Of a stretch of DNA of 64,000 nucleotides, positions 52,117 through 64,000 are shown in pieces. The notes beneath the pieces were generated by a model. It was given only the letters and a program-made list of their open reading frames with translations. It had not been told where the DNA came from and did not search any database. The stretch is from NCBI RefSeq assembly GCF_024713945.1, contig NC_134678.1, forward strand, positions 3,038,001 through 3,102,000, read 5' to 3'. The stretch's first letter is position 1, and every line of letters begins with the position of its first letter. Position numbers and translations under genes: made by a program. Source of the DNA: Dermatophagoides farinae. Its lineage: Eukaryota > Arthropoda > Arachnida > Sarcoptiformes > Pyroglyphidae.

Positions 52117-54505
52117 ATGGATATTTTAGATTGTAAAAATGTATATGTTAGCTGTTCGGTTAATCGTTATCCACATTGTTTGGATACAAAAGAAAATCTC
52201 ATCGTATTCGGTTCTTCAAATTCGATCGTTCTTTATGATTTAAATGTACGATATTGAATATAAAGTTTGTCGGTATAATTTTTTCAATGACTAATTTTCA
52301 ATAATAGGTTCGATGTGTCATTTCATCATCATCACATCATTCTGATCTGATTAATTCGGTTCGCTGGATCGATGAAAACGGTGTTTATATTATTTCTTCA
52401 TCAGTAGATCAAACAAGTATTATATGGCAAAAAGATGGACAAAATGTTTTCCACTTGAAATATGTACTAAATGGTGGACATAAAGATTCGTTAATTATAA
52501 GCGATTCTGTGATAGTTGATAAAGAATTTCATTCTGTATCAACAGCAAATGATAAATCTTTATGTATATGGCAAAATGATCAAATGGTTTTCACCGAGGA
52601 TGTCAAACATTTTATTTTTGATGTTCGAATCTATAATAATATGGCTAATATTTCTGGCTTGGTTGTATTGACTGCCGGATCTAATGAGTGTGTTCAAATC
52701 AATCAATTTGATTTATTTACCAAGACGCTTGAAAGTTTAATCACTTTACAGGGGCATACTGATTGGGTAAAATCGATTGATTTAATTTCATTCAATGGTA
52801 ATGTTAACTTTAACAGCAATAGATATTCAGAATTATTTTAAATGATTTTATAATTTTTACAGATAAATGTCTACTTGCTTCAGCATCTCAAGATTTTTTC
52901 GTTAGAGTCTATGAAATTCAAAAATGTTCTCTTGAAACGGACATTGGTGTAATGGGTGATATTATGTCTGTAAAACATGACGATAAGGAAAAATATTATT
53001 CTGTTACATTGGAAACCGTTTTGGCAGGCCATGAAGGTTGGGTAACCAATGTTCGATGGATCATTATAGAGAATCGAATCCATCTTCTTACTTGTTCTTC
53101 AGATAAAATGATCATTCTTTGGGAACAGATGGGCAATTCTATTTGGAATGAAAAATATCGTTTTGGTGAAGTGGGAGAAAATGCTCTCGGTTTTTTATCT
53201 TGTTCGTTCATACACTCACCTCAAATGATTATCGGTCAATCACATAATGGTGCCGTACATTTATGGAGAAAAATTGATGGTGAAAATTGTTGGCAATCTT
53301 ATCCCCCTATAACTGGTCATTTCAAAGAAGTTACCGATTTAACCTGGGAACCAGAGGGAGAATATTTTCTTAGTTGTTCGAGCGATCAAACAACTCGTCT
53401 TCATTCATCATGGAATCCATCAAATTTGTCATCTTGGCATGAAATCGCTCGACCTCAAATTCATGGGTATGATTTAAAGAGTTTAACTATGGCTGGTCGA
53501 TTTAGATTTGTTTCTGGTGCTGATGAAAAAGTTGTACGCATCTTTAATGCGACAAAAAATTTTACTGAATCAATCAAAAATATAAGCTCAATCAACATTG
53601 ATTTAGCAGGCAATGAATTTGCCGAATGTGCAATTGTACCCTCACTTGGACTTTCGAATTCGGCCGTATATGATACATCAAAGATTGAAGAAGAATTCAA
53701 ACCAAAAACTATTAATATGCCTCCAAGCGAAGAGATTCTCATGCAAAACACTTTGTGGCCAGAATCACAAAAACTTTATGGACATGGATATGAAATATTC
53801 GCTGTGGCTGTCAATCATTCCAACACTTTTTTGGCTTCAGCTTGTAAAGCATCAAATGCTAATCATGCTTCAATCATTTTATGGGATATGAAAATTTTTA
53901 AAAAATTAACCAATCTTTGTTCACATAATTTAACTGTAACACAAATGCGATTCTCACCTGATGATTCGCTATTGTTGAGCGTTTCTCGTGATCGAACATG
54001 GGCACTGTTTGAAATGAAAAGTTTGGAATATCGACGAATTGCATTCTCAGATAAAAGTACCGGAATACATACCCGTATTATTTGGGACTGTGCTTGGACG
54101 CCAGATTCGAAAAATTTTCTTACCGGATCACGTGATAAAACCATTATTAGATGGTTTTTGAATGATAAAAACGAAACGGAAATCCAATCTAAAGAAAAAA
54201 TTTCATTTGATCATCCAGTCACTTCGTTGGATGTTCATTCCAAATTTTTCACTGAAAATAATCATTATTTAGTTTGTGTTGGTTTGGAAAATGGAAATTT
54301 ATCTTTACATACGATAGATATTTTATCAGGAGTATGGTTGAAAATTCATAATTTTGAAAACCATCATCATACATCGACAGTAAATCGTATAAGATTTTCA
54401 CCAAAAATATGCATTGATAAAAATCAATATAATGCTATTCATATATCATCATGTGGTCAAGATAGAATGATAAAATTGTTTAAAATCATATTAAAGTTTA
54501 AATAA
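52117..54505 (+). CDS. ELP2: Elongator complex protein 2 (ELP2)
   Basis: Twin WD40-propeller scaffold subunit of Elongator, which modifies wobble uridines in tRNA (mcm5/ncm5 side chains). Exons 52117-52245, 52308-52797 and 52863-54505; phases 0 and 1; 753 residues (human 826). The first propeller has repeats such as SSSVDQTSIIWQKDG and LQGHTDWVKSIDL. Diagnostic segments of the second propeller match ELP2 closely: FAVTLETVLAGHE-like VTLETVLAGHEGWVTNVRW, GEVGENALGF, LTWEPEGEYFLSCSSDQTTRL, WHEIARPQIHGYDLK, RFVSGADEKVVRIF, LWPESQKLYGHGYEIF, and SVSRDRTW. The stop codon lies inside an AATAAA (54501-54506). Confidence 0.94.
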
Positions 54506-54506
54506 A
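54501..54506 (+). terminator. AATAAA overlapping the ELP2 stop codon
   Basis: The hexamer contains the TAA stop (54503-54505), so if used the 3' UTR would be only about 10-30 nt. Confidence 0.35.
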
Positions 54507-54755
54507 ATATAAAATTTTCAAAGTTGTTTATACAATGTAAGTATAATGACAAGTGTAAACCTGGCCTTTTCAGATATAAAACATCATCAATGCCGAAAAA
54601 TCGTCAGTTCTGTGTTCAGATGATCACAAACTTGAGTTGAGAGTTCTTGGTTTGCCCTTCATTGAATTTGATTGAAAAAGGTAATTTTTTTTCGTTATAC
54701 CTTATCAATATTATCCAATTTTAATTTTATTTTAAAAATTACAACAGTTTAAACA

Positions 54756-55067
54756 ATGGTACGCATCACTCCTAGAGCTTTATTACGTTTTCAGATGCCC
54801 AAACAGGGCAAACCAATGGTCTGGCCATACACAATAGCTGCCAAATGGTCACATTTTAATCTTGCATATGAATGGAAAATGAATTGGACATTCCGATATA
54901 CCATCTATGGAATGATAACCGTATTTCCATTTGTCTGGTATATCGATTCAAAGGTCAACTCTCCGGCTGCCAAAGCAACATATAAACGTCTTAAAAAATT
55001 GGAACATGAAAAAGAACAGGAAGCACATAGATGGGCTGATATTTCTGGACGTTATGCTAACCGATAA
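54756..55067 (+). CDS. Small conserved-looking single-pass membrane protein, unknown
   Basis: 103 residues from the ATG at 54756, just after a probable 5' UTR intron (GTAATT at 54681 to ACAACAG at 54747). A basic, hydroxyl-containing N-terminus (MVRITPRALLRFQMPKQG) is followed by a Trp/Tyr-rich stretch (MVWPYTIAAKWSHF), one membrane segment at about 46-62 (FRYTIYGMITVFPFVWYI), and a charged helix (YKRLKKLEHEKEQEAHRW). The size, basic N-terminus, single membrane span and charged tail resemble accessory subunits of respiratory complexes, but I cannot name a family; the mitochondrial idea is inference. Codon composition and splice context support a real gene. Confidence 0.7.
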   Translation: MVRITPRALLRFQMPKQGKPMVWPYTIAAKWSHFNLAYEWKMNWTFRYTIYGMITVFPFVWYIDSKVNSPAAKATYKRLKKLEHEKEQEAHRWADISGRYANR

Positions 55068-55154
55068 AATGGCCGATATGATTAATGCAACACATTTCAA
55101 ATCTATATTAATGATCGAAATAACTTTGTTCAATAGCAATTGAATTTGAATTAG

Positions 55155-55160
55155 AATAAA
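55155..55160 (+). terminator. poly(A) signal of the small membrane protein gene
   Basis: AATAAA 88 bp after the stop and 95 bp before the stop of the convergent GPATCH2-like gene. Confidence 0.45.
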
Positions 55161-55254
55161 GATAATTTTTTCCTGATGTGAAGAGAAATTTAATTTTTTT
55201 TATTTACAATTTCATTTACAATAGTTTAAGTTTATATACAAATTATAAAGAAAA

Positions 55255-55994
55255 TTAATGCATAGCTCTTCGTCGTTTCCAATGATTATTGGGTGAGTGT
55301 GTTTCGACAAAATCAACAGAAAATGGATTCACTGGTTTAGGTATTTTGAATTCAAGTTTTTGTTTAATTTGTGAATGATGATTATGACGATGATGATGAT
55401 GGTGGTGGTGGTTATGATTTTTGGATCGATTTTCCTGGCTACAATCATAAAAATCACTTTGTTCATCATCACCATCAAAATTACATTCGGTAGGACAATC
55501 ATCGGAAAGATCACTAGAAGAAGATTTATCAACATCCATCTTTGGATCAATTTTTTTTCGTGCCTTATCTTCCATCAATGAATCCATTAACAATGATGAT
55601 ATTATTGTATTACCAGCCTGAACATCTAACGATGATCCAGAATTTCTTTTCCTTTTCGGCACAATCTTGGAATGTTCTTTGGCTTTCCAGCTTGGATTTC
55701 GTTGTTTAGAAAAACGTGAATATTTACTTGTACATTGTTTCTCAAATATTTCATCATCATTACTTTCAGAATCGCTTAAGATTAATAATTTTGAACGATT
55801 TATTATCGATGCACATCTATTTACTGGTTTTGTATTCTTTGATTTTTGCTGTCCACTCTATTGATTATTTCGAATAAAAAATGAAATGAAAAACGATATC
55901 ATTAATGATATTCATAATTGAAATTATTTTCAGTTACTTTTCGAGGTTCTTCGTCGATAGTCGTACCACTAAGTTCATCGACAAGTTCATCCAT
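55255..55994 (-). CDS. GPATCH2/GPATCH2L-like nuclear protein (no G-patch visible)
   Basis: Exons 55994-55938 (19 codons) and 55857-55255, phase 0, 219 residues. The start MDELVDELSGTT resembles GPATCH2L MDELVHDLASAL. A central acidic block, DGDDEQSDFYDCSQE, parallels the GPATCH2/2L signature GDDEQSDWFYE, and the end HWKRRRAMH parallels DIKRKRK. A His-rich run (about ten His) and several Lys/Arg clusters suggest a nuclear protein. There is no G-patch domain; GPATCH2L isoforms also lack one. The protein is much shorter than the vertebrate ones (about 480-530 residues). The assignment rests on three short motifs in the right order, so it is moderate. Function unknown. Confidence 0.58.
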
Positions 55995-56260
55995 AATCCG
56001 ATTGGTGGGAAAAAAAGAAATGAAATCGAATAGATAAATATTACCAACTGATCAATAATCAACAACAAAAGAAAAAAGTTCGATTCAATCAAAACATTAA
56101 CTCGGGAGATTCTGCGCAATGTAGTAAAATGAAATTTGAAGATTTCGAAATTTTTTCAGATTATATTTCAGAATAATTCAATGATAATGATAATGAAATT
56201 TTATAATACATAATGAAATTGAAAAATAATCAAATCATCATCATCATCATCGTCGTCAAA

Positions 56261-58318
56261 CTATAAACTTATATCCTGTTCATCAAAATCAAATTCAGTT
56301 TTAGCTAGATACGTGATCAAATTTCCTTTGCCTTTTACTGGGATTGGACCACGTTTTTCTAATGTAAAAATATTTTCATAATCATCATTTATGAATATAA
56401 TATTGGCCGTTTCCTGTGTTATTTGAATACGTCCCATTACGCCTGTACTTTCCATACGGCTTGCCACATTAACAGTATCGCCCTTTTTCATAATTAGAAA
56501 ATCATGTAAAATGTTAATGTTAGAACTAACATCAAAAACCAAAAAAAAAAAAAAAAAAAAACAACAAACCCATATATCATATTGTGGTTTACTTTTACCC
56601 ACAATACCCGCAATAACAGGACCAACAGCGATACCAATTCTGAGTTTTAGATCTTGAAAGGCGTTTTTATTCATTTCTCGTAATTTTTTCATCAATTCCA
56701 TCGCGAAACATATCAAATTTTTTACAAGTTTTCGCTCATCATCAATCGAACGAGAATCATTCTATTGGAATTATTAATGATAAAAAACGAAGGTATGTTA
56801 ATGTTAACAATTTGAATTTGATGAATTTTATTTAAATTTACATCATCATAATCGGATTCTATCGACAATCGGCCAGGTTGTAAGCCAGCTGCGGCCATAT
56901 ATGTACTGCCAATAGTTTTAATTTTTTCAATTTTTTGAAATTCCGGACAAGATAACAGCTTGTTATAAACGGAAATAGAAAAATAAAAAAAAGAATTATT
57001 GTAAGAAAATTTAATTTTTGTTCTTGTTGCCGAAATTTTGTTTTCTTCACCTACCACATCAAAATCGCAAATGATCTCATTAAGTAATTTTAGGCAATTT
57101 TTTCCATGTTGATTTATTTCATTTTCCGAATAAAATTCTGAATAATTTGGTATCGAGGCAAACATTACGGCACAGAATCGATATGATTCTGAATAAAATT
57201 TTTTATTTGATCGTGAATTATTCTTCAAATATTCTCGTACAATATAGGTTGTGGGTAAAATATTCTTTAATAATATTTCATTAATTTCAACCGTAATTTT
57301 ACCATCTTGTTTTTCATTTTTTCTTATTCGAAATTCTAATCGAAATACATATTCAATTTCACGGTCAATTATCGTCAATATAATGAATGCCATAACCATA
57401 TAATATAAATGGCTCATAATAGGATCAAAACCGATATTGCTGATCCATTGTTTTTCATTCTCAATTCTAGGTATTATTGATTGATATAATGAACAATCAT
57501 TCAATAGAATAGCTATGAAACAAAACAATCCAATTGAACGAAGTATAAATTTGAACCAAAAATTTATTGTTATAAAAATGCTAATGCCAGTCATTGATAG
57601 TATGGTACACATTGTTAAATTCTATCGTTTGACCAAGTAATAATAAAAATAATTACGGTTGATTGAAAATTTAACAATATCAATAGTGATTAACTTACCC
57701 ATATGTATGGACAATTGGCTGAATCAAATTGTTTTAATACTGTCTGGATGATCATCTCTTTTTGTTCCATCTTACAATTATACTATTTACGATTTAAAAT
57801 CGAATACAAATAAAAATGTCATGTTTAATCATTAAATTAGTAAACATCAATTATATATATATATTGAAAAAATAAACTAACCAGAATTAAATCCTGTAAT
57901 GAATTAGCCAATAATAATAGATTCACTATTAACCATATAAAGTTACGTTTACAAAATGTTAACTTTGAATTTTTTTTTGTAGAAAATAAAAACAAAAAAA
58001 AAAGTTTAAGTAATTATTTGAAGAAAAAAACGATTCTTATTAATTAATAATTACCTTTGTATTCGAATTCCGATATGAATAGTAAAAGGATAATAAAATA
58101 ATGATAAGAGTGACGCCAAGTAATGTTAAACTTATCCATTGTGTATCATTCCAATTAGGTATAATCACCACTTTATTTAGACCAATTATCAAACAAAGAA
58201 ATATTGAAAAAAATAGATGAAATATAAAAAATTCATCCGGAAGTGTAAGAAATTCTTTCTCCAATTTCAAACTATTTTCTTTGCTATCTTTTTTCATGAA
58301 ACATTCCTCTTTTTCATC

Positions 58319-58349
<31 letters not shown>

Positions 58350-60880
58350 TCATCTTCTTCTCTTGCTGATGCTGCTGCTGCTTCAGATTCTTGTTGTTGA
58401 TTATTCGATTGCTTTACAAATGTTAAACTTATCGGATTGATTCCATGAAAGTTTTTGAATTTTCTTTTTTTTCAATAATAAAAACATAGTAAAAAGGGAA
58501 AAGAAAAATACAAACATAATATGGTTTTATTATTTTGTTTTCATTTCAATTCTAATAAATTTGATGACAAACTTTTTGAAACTAAGTGGCATTTTTTCAA
58601 TCTCTTGATCAATGAACATTCTTTTTCGTTCCAAGCATTTTTCCAGTTCACTATTTGTTATTATAATAAATAAATAAAGATAAAAGAATAGTAATAGTTT
58701 AGGAATTGTTTGTTTGCCAAAGACAAACGAACGTATAAACTAAAAAAAAAACAAAAAACACACACACACATAAACACTATACTGACTTGTTTTGATTCGA
58801 TGAATTGATTCTTTTTATCGAATGGATCGTTGAAAATGATGATCTCATCTTTGTTGTAGAAAAATTGAGTGCATGAGTTTGTAGTGTATTATTTGAAAAT
58901 GGAGTGAAAGAAAGAAAAAATATTTTCTTGTTATCTTCTTTGCTCAATTGCCAATTTTTTCACTTTTCAATTTTCAATCAAAACTTACTTGTATTTTACA
59001 AACATTCATTTCTTTTATGAAATTTTCATTTGAAACTTCAAATACTTTTTCTTCGTTTTGATGATCTTCAACCAAACTTAACTCATTGATTAATGAAATT
59101 TTTCGATTACTTTTTCGTTGTTGTTGTTGTTGTTGTTGTTGTGAATTAGTCATACTGATCAAATATCCAATATTTTCATTGGTTATTTTTTCTAAAGAAT
59201 GAAAATGAAATCAAATAATGTAAAATGTTAATAAAAAACAAAAACAAAAAAAAAGAATATACAACAACAATTACCAACGATATTATATTCGGACAATTTA
59301 TCCTTTGGCAATAGGTCATAAGTTTTTTTCGTTATATGTACACATCCAGGTACACCATCCTGTTCCATTTGTGATGCTAATAAACAATCCATTGACCAGA
59401 TATCGAATTGCCATTTATGCATGCCAATAATACCGGATTGTACCATACCGGAATTTATACCGATTCGCATGTTGATATCAATGTTTTTTGATTTTCTTAT
59501 TTCACTATATATAAATAGAAATTTAATTAAAAATCAGTAAAATTTAGAATTTTTCTTTTTGTTATTAAATTGGAAAAAAATACTTAATAATTTTTATCAT
59601 ATCAATACCCATTCGTACACAATTCCATGCATGATTAGAATCCGGTATAGGTAATCCAGAAACACAATAATAACAATCGCCAAGTAATTTAATTCGTAAA
59701 CAATTATTTTTATCGGCACATTTATCAAATGTTCCGAACATATCGTCCAATGTTTCAACTAATTCATTTGCATTCAAACTTGCTGTCAATGTAACCGAAT
59801 TAACAATGTCGGCAAATAATATTGATACATTATCATATTTTTTAATATATAATTTTTGAAATCTTCTCGATACAACCCTTCCCTGTTGATCAATGACTTC
59901 TTTTAGATCTTTTCGTACACGATCAATCAGATGTTTAGGTAGGCAGCTTTTCAATATCTGTTCTTGTTCTTTTTGCACTTGATAGATATTGTATTTAGAT
60001 TCAATATAATTTTCAAATGCTCTGCGAATATTTTTTTCCAATAATCCTTTGATATATAAACCAAATAATGCAGTATATACATAGACAATGATCTCAGAAA
60101 AAGTCAATCGAATAATATTTTGAATTTGACATATATTTAGCCGATGATGTATTGAAATGATAATTTCAATAGTAATGATAATAATTGATGATATTGCTGC
60201 TGACATTCGTGATGAAAATGGAAGCAAAAGATTATTTGCAATCAAAATATAGTATAATGGTCGAATTCGTTGCATTGAAATTGTTGATAAATGATTCATA
60301 TGAAAAAATTCATAACCATATTCAGTGAATATCATTGTTATTAATACGGTTATCGATGCTAAACTACTGCTAAATTCTGGTTGTAATAAATGTTCATCAA
60401 TAAATGTGATGAATAAAAACATTCCGAATACGATTAATGAGGCGAAATATAAGAAAATAGTGCCAAAAAATTTTGAATCATTCTATGAACAAAAAAAAAT
60501 AAATAAATATCAGAATGAATGTAAAATTATTCATTAATATCGTCAATCACCTGATGATACAATGCAACAATGATTGTAATAATATTGAAAAATGTATTCA
60601 ACAATAATAACCAAACAAAAAAATTAATCTGCAATTTTTTCAGATATTTTTTCCAGAATAATTCATTCATTTCATCATCCGAATCTTTCGAAGACATTTG
60701 TTGATTTAAGCAAAAAAATTCTTGGATAAATCTTTTCCATGACCATTGAACATCATCATCACCATCATCATCATCATCATTATTTGTTGTGTGAATAATA
60801 TTATCATCACTTTGTTTGCGAATATGTTGTTGACGAAATTGTTTGGTCAATATTTCAGCCGTGTTTGACATTCGTGACAT
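56261..60880 (-). CDS. Transmembrane adenylyl cyclase, AC2/4/7 type
   Basis: Plasma-membrane enzyme making cAMP from ATP under G-protein control. Thirteen exons: 60880-60551, 60482-59584, 59504-59275, 59191-58989, 58848-58787, 58650-58573, 58463-58055, 57962-57882, 57782-57699, 57621-57055, 56958-56842, 56761-56570 and 56482-56261; 1157 residues, all phases consistent. Order: cytosolic N-terminus, six-helix block, C1, second membrane block, C2. C1 keeps both metal aspartates (ILFADIV, LGDCYYCVSGLP) and HKWQFDIWS. C2 has VMFASIPNYSEFY, the Lys of [36 protein letters not shown] and VPVKGKG-type VKGKG. C2 is closest to the AC2 group. An N-glycosylation site (NLT) opens exon 10. Oddities: DIVNSVT in C1 instead of DIVGFT, DCLLAS instead of DVTLAN, and a Gln run and a poly-Asp run in the C1-to-M2 linker. 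Exons 5 and 6 are the least certain. Confidence 0.9.
58327..58353. repeat. Coding (CAT)9 microsatellite, poly-Asp in the adenylyl cyclase
   Basis: Nine CAT units (ATG/GAT on the coding strand) in exon 7 encode the Asp run of the linker before the second membrane block. Confidence 0.85.
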
Positions 60881-63494
60881 TATGTAAGTGTGTTTTTTTT
60901 TATTTTGTTTACAAATAATGATTGATCAGAACAAAAGATGTTTTTCTGATTTTCTAATATTATGTTTATATGGTTGTATATGTGTGTGTGTGTGTATGTG
61001 TATGTTATTAAATATCAACAAAAGATTTGCTCAATCCAATATAAAAATCTAAAGCAATTTAACAGCGACAAATTATCATCATCAATATTTCTTTCTTTTT
61101 TTTTATTACATGTTTTTCCATTGTCAATCACTTAAAAAACACTGGAAGCTATTTGTTGTAAGAAACAAGATTTTTAGATGTTTGCATTTGCACATCTAAT
61201 TTGTTAGCATTATGATTACACATACACATACAGAGACATTTTTTTTAACCCACAGAGATATCTAGATAGATTTTGATATACTATAAAAACCAAGTTTGTT
61301 GTTTCAAGTGGGTTGTGCTCTTTTATCGTCAAGATGTCAAGAACAAGAAAAAATCTATTGTTCATTTTTTTTTTTTTTGATTATTAATTCTTTTAATATG
61401 AAAAATTTCAGACTATACAACTGTGAATTGTAAGAGCAAAAAAAACTAATATCATCATCATCATCAATCCAACCAAATAACCAGCACAAAAGGATTGATG
61501 AAACAAATAAACAATTTTTTTGCCAAAGGCCAAAAAACAATATATGTGTGTATTTTTTTTGTGTTTCCATCTATTACATGCATGGTATTCATTCAATTCA
61601 ATCGATTTTTGACTTGATCATCGATTCTTGTTTGCGAAAATGATGAAAGAAAAAAAAATTTGTTTCCTTTTTTTTTGGGAATAAAACTTTTTTTCTTATT
61701 AACTAAAAAAAAGTATATTAATCATCTTGAAGTCATAGTCATCATCATCATCATCATTATGATTGTTTTTTTTTTTTTTGGAAAACTTTCATTCTAACAT
61801 TTATTGACATTTTCATTATATGAAATATTCAGTAGAATGATTGATCGTGCCGAGTGATGAATTTTTTTTTCTCGTTTTTTTTCGCTGCTTCATCGTAATT
61901 TTTTCTTGTCGAACGTCAATCCCATTTGATTATCTTTCTCTCTCTCTCTTTATGAATATTCACTAAACATTGTCTTCGATTTCGATCCAATTTTGATTTG
62001 ACAGTTGACGGTGTCATTTCATATATAATAATAATTCCATTTGGATAAATAGAAATAATAATAATAATAATCCATTCGGAAAATGAATTTTGCATTTGTC
62101 ATGATAATCAAGACAAATACAAAACGAAAAAAAAAATTCATTTGTTTGTCTCATTGATAATTATGAAAATGAAAACGATCAATATATGACCGAAAAATCT
62201 ATATCCATTTTATTGATTGATAATAATTCTTATAATAAATTAACGATAACAATTTATCCATTTGTTTATATGAATGTTGTTCCAATGGAATATCTATGAA
62301 GATCATCAAGCAAATGTTTGGTTTTCCATAAAATAATATTCAACAATGATTGACACCAATATTTTCTTTCTTTTTTTTAATGGGGGGTGTTCAAATTTGC
62401 TTACATCCCTATTCATTCATTCATTCATTGTTATATAGCTTGTGTGTATTCATGTGTGTTTTGGCAGTTCTTAAACACAGACTTTCAAGCTCGAAGTTCA
62501 AATATGTTTTTCTGCATTCTAGGTTTTTGTTTTTGTTCATTTTTTTTCTCCGTTTGTTTCGGTTATATTTTTATATATAGGAAAAAAAATCGAACGAAAG
62601 AATAAATAAATGAATGAAATGGTAACCTAACATCAATCGCACACACACACACACACACAAAAATATATTTCCTTTTGAAACACAAAAAGTGTATGTGTGT
62701 GTGAGCTAGTTCCGAGTAGTAGAGAGCGGTAAAGAATCCCAAAAAAAATTTACAATCTATATATTCTATCTATAAAGGTTTTTAATAATGAAAAAAAAAA
62801 CATACACATACACCACTGCCTGTTCCTAGTGTGGTTATATTTTGCTTTTACTGTTTTTAACAGTGTTTGTGTGTATTATTTTTTTTTCTTTTGATTTTCT
62901 TTCTTCTTCGTCCTTGTCTTCTTTTTTTTGACTAATATCTATGTTCGGATCTTGCATTAAATTATGAAACAAATTGTCATCATTTTTTATTTCTTATCCT
63001 TCACAATATACTTACTAAGTAATTATTTTATCCACTTTTTACAAACAACAATTCCAAAATTTGTCCACCATGATTGCGAAAGCGAGCATCAATAGCAAAT
63101 CATCGACAACAGTAATGTTTGATTTATCAATCACATCGTGATGCATGGTCATCATTTTTGTTGATGAAATACTCATTTTAACTTTCATTCATTCGATGAA
63201 TTTTTTTATATTCATTCCATCCATTCAAATCACGTTGATCAACTGATTGATTATTTCATATTCATTGATGGAATTTTATTTCATTTAGAAATGAAATGAA
63301 ATGAAATTACTACCCAAATAATTTTTGTTTAACTAAAATCCTACTACACTTCATAAATAGAGCTAAATGAATTCGATTGAAAATCGGCATAATCAAACCA
63401 AAAGTAAATAATCATTGAGTTTTTTTTCAAAAATTAATTTTTTAATTAAAATTTTAAAACCATAGATCATTGTTCCACATTTTCATTTGGCCAC
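60881..63494. other. Divergent intergenic region, adenylyl cyclase to right-edge gene
   Basis: AT-rich with CAT, GT and CA runs (for example CA at about 62641-62659). No coding exon recognised. An acceptor-like CCATAG ends at 63465, 30 bp before the right-edge ATG, so 5' UTR exons may lie here. Confidence 0.5.
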
Positions 63495-63947
63495 ATGTCT
63501 TCATCATCGGCGACATTGGCTATCCATCCTCATCATCATCATTTTTATGGCCATGAAATTGGACATCATTATCATCATCAACATCATCCACATTTACAAC
63601 AACAACAACAACATCATTATCATGTACAGCCACCACCTTCATCAGCATCACAAATAACTAGTAATTCATGTACAGCTGCCAATACACTTTTATCTGGTGA
63701 ATATCCTACGATACGATCTGGAACACAATCAACAAAACGATGTTGTCAATGGTGTCGTTGTTCAAATCGTTTAGTTACCGGTATCGTTATAACGATACTT
63801 CCCATTGCCATCACTTCCACATTGATCTGTGTGTTTATGATGCAGAAAACTAATCTACATCAATATGCCATATATTCATTTGTCATATTCTGTGTTGCTT
63901 TTGTCTTTCCATTTGCATTATTCTTTTTCACAGTCATCCTGAATAAG
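63495..63947 (+). CDS. N-terminal exon of a His/Gln-rich two-pass (or more) membrane protein, unidentified
   Basis: ATG at 63495, 151 codons, phase-0 donor GTATTT at 63948; the gene continues beyond the window. Residues about 8-50 are rich in His and Gln (runs of HHHH and QQQQQ), followed by a Ser/Thr-rich stretch. A cysteine cluster CCQWCRC (about 94-100) sits directly before a membrane segment LVTGIVITILPIAITSTLICVF, and a second follows (YAIYSFVIFCVAFVFPFALFFFTVIL). The cysteines next to the membrane could be palmitoylated. I do not recognise the family. The reading frame, the donor, and the contrast with the noncoding sequence before it support a true exon. Confidence 0.65.
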
Positions 63948-64000
63948 GTATTTACTTATTCATATTTATTTTTTTTAGATTCTAGATCAATTTTTCTTTT

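Overview
The window is AT-rich nuclear DNA from a small-genome arthropod. Short introns (mostly 50-110 bp, T-rich before the acceptor), (CAT/ATG)n, (TTG)n and (CA)n microsatellites, and the gene set fit an acariform mite best (house-dust, scab or storage mite type). This placement is inferred from gene content and architecture, not from a search. No prokaryotic, viral or retroelement sequence was seen, and no tRNA or rRNA gene.

Layout, left to right: DNA ligase 1 (3' part, +), ABCF2 (+), ERp29/windbeutel (+), an FBXO33-type F-box protein (-), a pogo/Tc1-type MITE, a secreted tandem-knottin peptide (-), a GFRP/GCHFR-type protein (-), transformer-2 (+), core 1 beta-1,3-galactosyltransferase C1GALT1 (-), kinesin-1 heavy chain (+), methylmalonyl-CoA mutase (-), ASCC2 (+), GALNT paralogue A (-, first exon 2.8 kb upstream), GALNT1/13-type paralogue B (+), EFTUD2/Snu114 (-), AP-1 sigma (-, two alternative last exons), ELP2 (+), a small single-pass membrane protein (+), a GPATCH2/2L-like protein (-), an AC2-type transmembrane adenylyl cyclase of 13 exons (-), and the first coding exon of an unidentified His/Gln-rich two-pass membrane protein (+, cut by the right edge). 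I rebuilt exon structures by matching reading phase at GT/AG junctions and comparing with remembered family sequences; no alignment was run.

Most genes are unrelated housekeeping functions: replication, translation and ribosome quality control (ABCF2, ASCC2, ELP2), splicing (tra2, EFTUD2), and trafficking (Khc, AP-1 sigma, ERp29). One functional theme stands out. Two GalNAc-transferases that start mucin-type O-glycans and the galactosyltransferase that makes core 1 from their product lie within about 30 kb. The points most worth a second look are the tandem-knottin peptide, the GFRP-like protein with a Ser/Thr-rich upstream extension, the two equal-length alternative terminal exons of AP-1 sigma, the alternative 3' end of tra2, the GALNT pair, and the MITE.
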